NCBI GenBank assembly: GCA_963681505.1
Contig: OY811980.1
Span: forward strand, 7,569,118 to 7,633,117
Reading direction: 5' to 3'
DNA from: Eunapius fragilis
Taxonomy: Eukaryota; Porifera; Demospongiae; Spongillida; Spongillidae
DNA length: 64,000 nucleotides
Positions 60,625 to 64,000 of the stretch are shown here, in pieces (position 1 is the first letter of the stretch; each line of letters opens with the position of its first letter). The translations under genes were made by a program, and so were the position numbers. The notes under the pieces are model-generated. The model had not been told where the DNA came from and searched no databases. It saw only the letters and a list, made by a program, of their open reading frames with translations.

Positions 60625-61440
60625 TTGCACCCAAGTGCATGTCTGCTAGCTGTGCTGCATGCACTTGTTGCAATGAGTAGCACTGGCCAACTGCAACCTC
60701 CAGAATCTTATGATGTTGTACAGGAGGCTGAAGAAGTGGCTGTGCCTGTAACAACATATCTTTGCCAGTGGAAGATTACAAAGAAAGGGAAGAATCAAAC
60801 CTTCAAATGTCAGCATCGCATGATTATCATAAGCATTAAAAGCAAAGAGTTAGCGTCACAGAAGATTTTGACCCTCGACCAACAGAAAACTACAAGGCAA
60901 TGCTTTGTCTTTGCTTACTGCCTTTCTTAAAAGGTTGAAGGTGATCACTTGGAATATCAATTCTCTTGGATCCTCTACAATGTCTCATAACCATTCCGAC
61001 TGATGCACCCAACATTCCAACCATTTCTGAGCTAAGAGACGCATTTAAGGAGAGTCTTAAAGTGTCTTTAGAGAAATTGGCTGAGATAGAAAATAATACT
61101 AGGGAGCATTGGAATTGCTTCATGTGGCAATCAGTTCGCAAGTATAGAATAACTGTCAAGATATGGTGAAACTCTCCAAGTACTCCTCCAGATGTAATAG
61201 TTAGGAGTATATTGTATCCACGCAACTTCACTTCAGATGCAATAGAATGGGGTATACAGAACGAGCCTAAAGCCATTCAAGCATATGTAGCATACCAGCT
61301 AGAACAAGGCAGACATGTAACTGTTAGATCTTCATGCTTTATTAGTTAGTGAATCACATCCATTTCTTTGGAGCATCACATGAATATGGTTTGATAGAAG
61401 TGAAGTGCCCATATTCACATAGGGATGTTATTCCATTGCA
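60625..61440 (+). pseudogene. YqaJ-type exonuclease-like pseudogene from a transposon
   Basis: Fragments in different frames read VQEAEEVAVPVTTYLCQWKI, SVRKYRITV, RNFTSDAIEWGIQNEPKAIQ, then GLIEVKCPYSHRD. The last carries the ExK of the YqaJ/lambda-exonuclease fold. Stops and frameshifts separate the pieces. Such genes occur in mobile elements of sponges and cnidarians (recognition from memory of the family). Confidence 0.6.
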
Positions 61441-61760
61441 TTCATTACGTGACCTTTCAGAATTGTAGAACATGCACCAGCAATTATCAATTAAATTGTG
61501 TACCAGTAAATCAGCACTAAGTATAAATCAAAATACTATAGTTCATCACTATCACAGTCAAATTCAGAACTGTCATCAGACATGTCTTCAAAAACATTGT
61601 CTGCTGATGCGGATTCAGGAAGCACAAGAACTGGCTTGAAATTTATGCACAGACAAAACAATTTGATTAGAAAGCCTAGCTAATAATATTGGTAGGGTAT
61701 TCTTCAAAATTGTGAATGATTTTATCCTACCTCTATGATGTTTCTAGAAGAGGCAATGCA

Positions 61761-61985
61761 TCATCCTTCTTGAATTAATAGCTGCTGCCTGCCATTAAAA
61801 AAAGGAGAAATGTTAAAGCCTACATTTATACCTTCCAAGAAAGTGAACCCTCGGTCTGCCATTATTGAAATTCCAGGCTTGCCTTTTAAGACAATTTTGA
61901 AGGAGGCAAGGTTCGTTCGACTGATGGCATCCAATCTACTTCTTTCAAATGGTGATACAAAAAGCAAATCCATGTTGTTATGCAC
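61761..61985 (-). pseudogene. DDE-type transposase fragment
   Basis: Minus-strand peptide with SIMADRGFTFLEGINVGFNI, then PPF-like SPFFNGRQQL. This fits the second-Asp region (xxxDRGF) of DDE_4-type transposases. Only this piece remains. Confidence 0.55.
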
Positions 61986-62279
61986 CGTAAGGCATGTTGA
62001 AATTCCAAATCGCAGTGATAAGTCTTGGGTCTTCAGGTTTAGCCTAAGCTTAATTAAATTGATCCATTGGCTTCAGTTTCATTCTTCTTTGCCGCTGTTT
62101 CTGTGTTGCTTTGCTACGCCAGTACTTCAACTTATATACAGCTGGACCAAGGAACTCAATTATATGATTTGAATCCAGTATAAAAACACAGTAAAGTATT
62201 GCTGTCCTTCAGATTCAGTCAATATTCATTACTGATACTGCATTAATTAAACCTATCCTTTAATTTAGCATTCTCTGCC

Positions 62280-62470
62280 GATAAAAACATTCTCTATGAG
62301 AACGTTGGTGGTAGGGTCTAATAAGAGATTCGCACACAATACAAATGTGCGAAATATAGGACTCAGTATTGCATTTCCCCTTCTTATTAGACCCCTGTTT
62401 CCTTCCTTTTTACATCACTATTGCCTTCCAATCCTATATGGCCCCAAAGTTCTCTATGAGAACGTTATTA
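62280..62470. repeat. Duplicated TTCTCTATGAGAACGTT with inner inverted repeats
   Basis: TTCTCTATGAGAACGTT occurs at about 62291 and 62452. Between them GTCTAATAAG and CTTATTAGAC are inverted, as are TTCGCACA and TGTGCGAA. It is probably a small foldback element. Confidence 0.5.
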
Positions 62471-63858
62471 TTACTTGTGTCATCGTTTTATTTATTTATT
62501 TATTTTCTTTGTTCTTCTTCCCTTTGTGTGAATTTGAGTCATTACTGTTGAAAAAAAAAAATTCTTCATGAGATGAGAGATACAATTTTGAAATAAGACC
62601 ATTTAATAATGTGGTGTTATTCATCATTCTCACTCCAGACGCACAATTGACAAATTTGAAACTAAGCAATTTGCACTATAAATACTAGCTAATACAAATA
62701 TCCATATACATAGTCTGTCAGTGATAATGACATGGTGTCCAATTGGAATATCAGACCCCTCTTCCCAGGTACGAAGATGGTGTATTAGGATCCCCCAAAT
62801 GGTGTCTACTTGTGGAGGTGGAAGTGGGGGTTGCATCTACTGGTGGAGCAGGAGGGGTATACTATGTGGAGGGGGAGGGAGCATCAACGGAGGCCCTGGG
62901 AGGGGGCCAATGGGAAAATGCGGCATCTATGGAAAAGGGGGTGCCCTGATGCGGAGCTTGTAGTGGCGTGGATGTCCCAACATGAAGGGAAATTGATGAA
63001 GCTAGCGAGGTGTCCACTGGTGGAAGTCCAATGGATGCTCTTACAGTACAACTTGCGGAGCTTTTTCAAGCACCACCATTATACTCCTGGGTTAATACAG
63101 GGAGTAGCTATAGGAAATGATTGCAGTCATTAAATCATTTTTTTTTAGATTTTAGCCACCAAGTATATGCAACTCAATAACAGTGTAATTCCCACCAGCA
63201 TGGACACCAGGTATTAACAAGGCATGCACAGACCTGCGTGTAGTGTATAATAGTGACGCCATACACAGGTTCCGATAGTCTAGTACATTGATGAACCCTA
63301 CATGTATTAGAGTAAACTATCAGGTAAATTACTAATTTAATGGAGTCTATCTAGCTCCTGCAAGGTGTATAGTTGCAGGATTACTGGAGATTCTGGCGTC
63401 CAAAGTGGCATTCTAAGAGATTGGGCATGTTGTTATTTTAGTGTCTGGTCTTGTGTTGTGTTCCATTGCCACAGAGCTCTACCTTAACCCCATGCAGCGC
63501 TATGCAGATAGCTAGAGTGCAGTTGCTGGACTAAAAGGCAGAATGTATTGGGTCTTTCTCCACTGTGTGATTTTTTCCTCAATGACGTTTTTTCTGCAGT
63601 CAGAGTTTTTTTCCCCCTGAGGAAGGTGTGCTCCAAATAGCACACATTTCAGACTGATGCACATGCATGCACGTATCCATGCAGTCTGTTATGTATGTCC
63701 GCGTGTTTGTGTTAAGTCTAGTTGTGATGTATGTACGTGTTTTGTGTCGTGCACAGTCAGCGAACATAAATGTTAAATGTTGCTACAGTATACTATTGTG
63801 GTCTCTTGTATGAGCATGATTTGCGTGATTACGTCATGTGCAAATTATGTACCGAGCA
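62471..63858. other. No gene recognised
   Basis: Low-complexity and unique intergenic sequence, with a GGAGGTGG-rich stretch at 62800-62960. It presumably includes the 5' flank of gene D. Confidence 0.4.
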
Positions 63859-63913
63859 ATGTACTACGTGTACGTTTTTAACGTTCTCTGTGTGCTCCCG
63901 CTCCAAACTGCAG
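63859..63913 (+). CDS. Gene D: signal-peptide exon of a fourth RPTP family member (window-truncated)
   Basis: ATG at 63859, leader MYYVYVFNVLCVLPLQTA, then G|GTAAGTG. The exon is 55 bp and ends in phase 1, the same length and phase as the gene B first exon and close to the 58 bp of gene C. The nucleotide stretch GTTCTCTGTGTGCTCCCGCT aligns with the end of gene C exon 1 (GTCCTCTGTGCG...GCTCCCGCTC). The downstream exons lie outside the window. Confidence 0.65.
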
Positions 63914-64000
63914 GTAAGTGCATGCATGTTACCTGCACGGGTAGGAAACGAAGTTGAAATTGGGCACGTTCAGGGAGGGGGAGTCGGTGGCCGCCACCCG

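Overview
The window is metazoan nuclear DNA, most likely from a sponge (probably a demosponge). Genes are split into many short exons with GT/AG introns, and Ig, FN3 and transmembrane modules sit on phase-1 symmetric exons. The products are receptor-type protein tyrosine phosphatases (RPTPs) with tandem PTP domains. The mobile-element debris (a reverse transcriptase family, a YqaJ-type nuclease, a DDE transposase) resembles sequence I associate with sponge genomes. The species is inferred, not proven.

The window is an RPTP gene cluster. Gene A (+, 4936-17661; first exon not found) encodes an N-terminal module, an Ig-like domain, an FN3, 13 further Ig domains, two FN3s, a membrane segment, a cytoplasmic segment with a canonical-spacing ITAM, and two PTP domains. 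Gene B (+, 21842-49159) could be read completely: 33 exons and about 1,910 residues, with signal peptide, six Ig, four FN3, a membrane-proximal domain, TM, an Ig domain on the cytoplasmic side, and PTP D1-D2. Gene C (-, 56553-49508) is also complete: 24 exons and about 1,198 residues, with signal peptide, N-terminal module, Ig, FN3, TM, three tyrosine-bearing mini-exons, a cytoplasmic Ig domain, and PTP D1-D2. A signal-peptide exon at 63859-63913 looks like the start of a fourth member (gene D). A broken copy of the shared N-terminal exon lies at 56664-57033, divergent from gene C. For A, B and C every exon join was checked by reading the splice sites and phase.

The most unusual feature is the intracellular Ig domain between TM and PTP D1 in genes B and C. 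One (B) or both (C) disulphide cysteines are missing, as expected in a reducing compartment. Gene A instead carries an ITAM, and gene C has two ITIM-like motifs. In all three genes D1 keeps the WPD aspartate and the full [10 protein letters not shown] loop, while D2 keeps Cys and Arg but has a degenerate WPD loop. The 5' ectodomain cassettes of A and C, introns included, are almost identical. Together this suggests a fast-evolving receptor family, plausibly in immune or self/non-self recognition. That role is inference.

About a quarter of the window (roughly 15 kb by adding spans) is minisatellite DNA, mostly inside introns and between genes A and B. These arrays create very long spurious reading frames. 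The flanks (1-4900 and 56.6-63.8 kb) hold decayed retrotransposon and DNA-transposon remnants, MITEs and large inverted repeats. No tRNA, rRNA or CRISPR array was seen.
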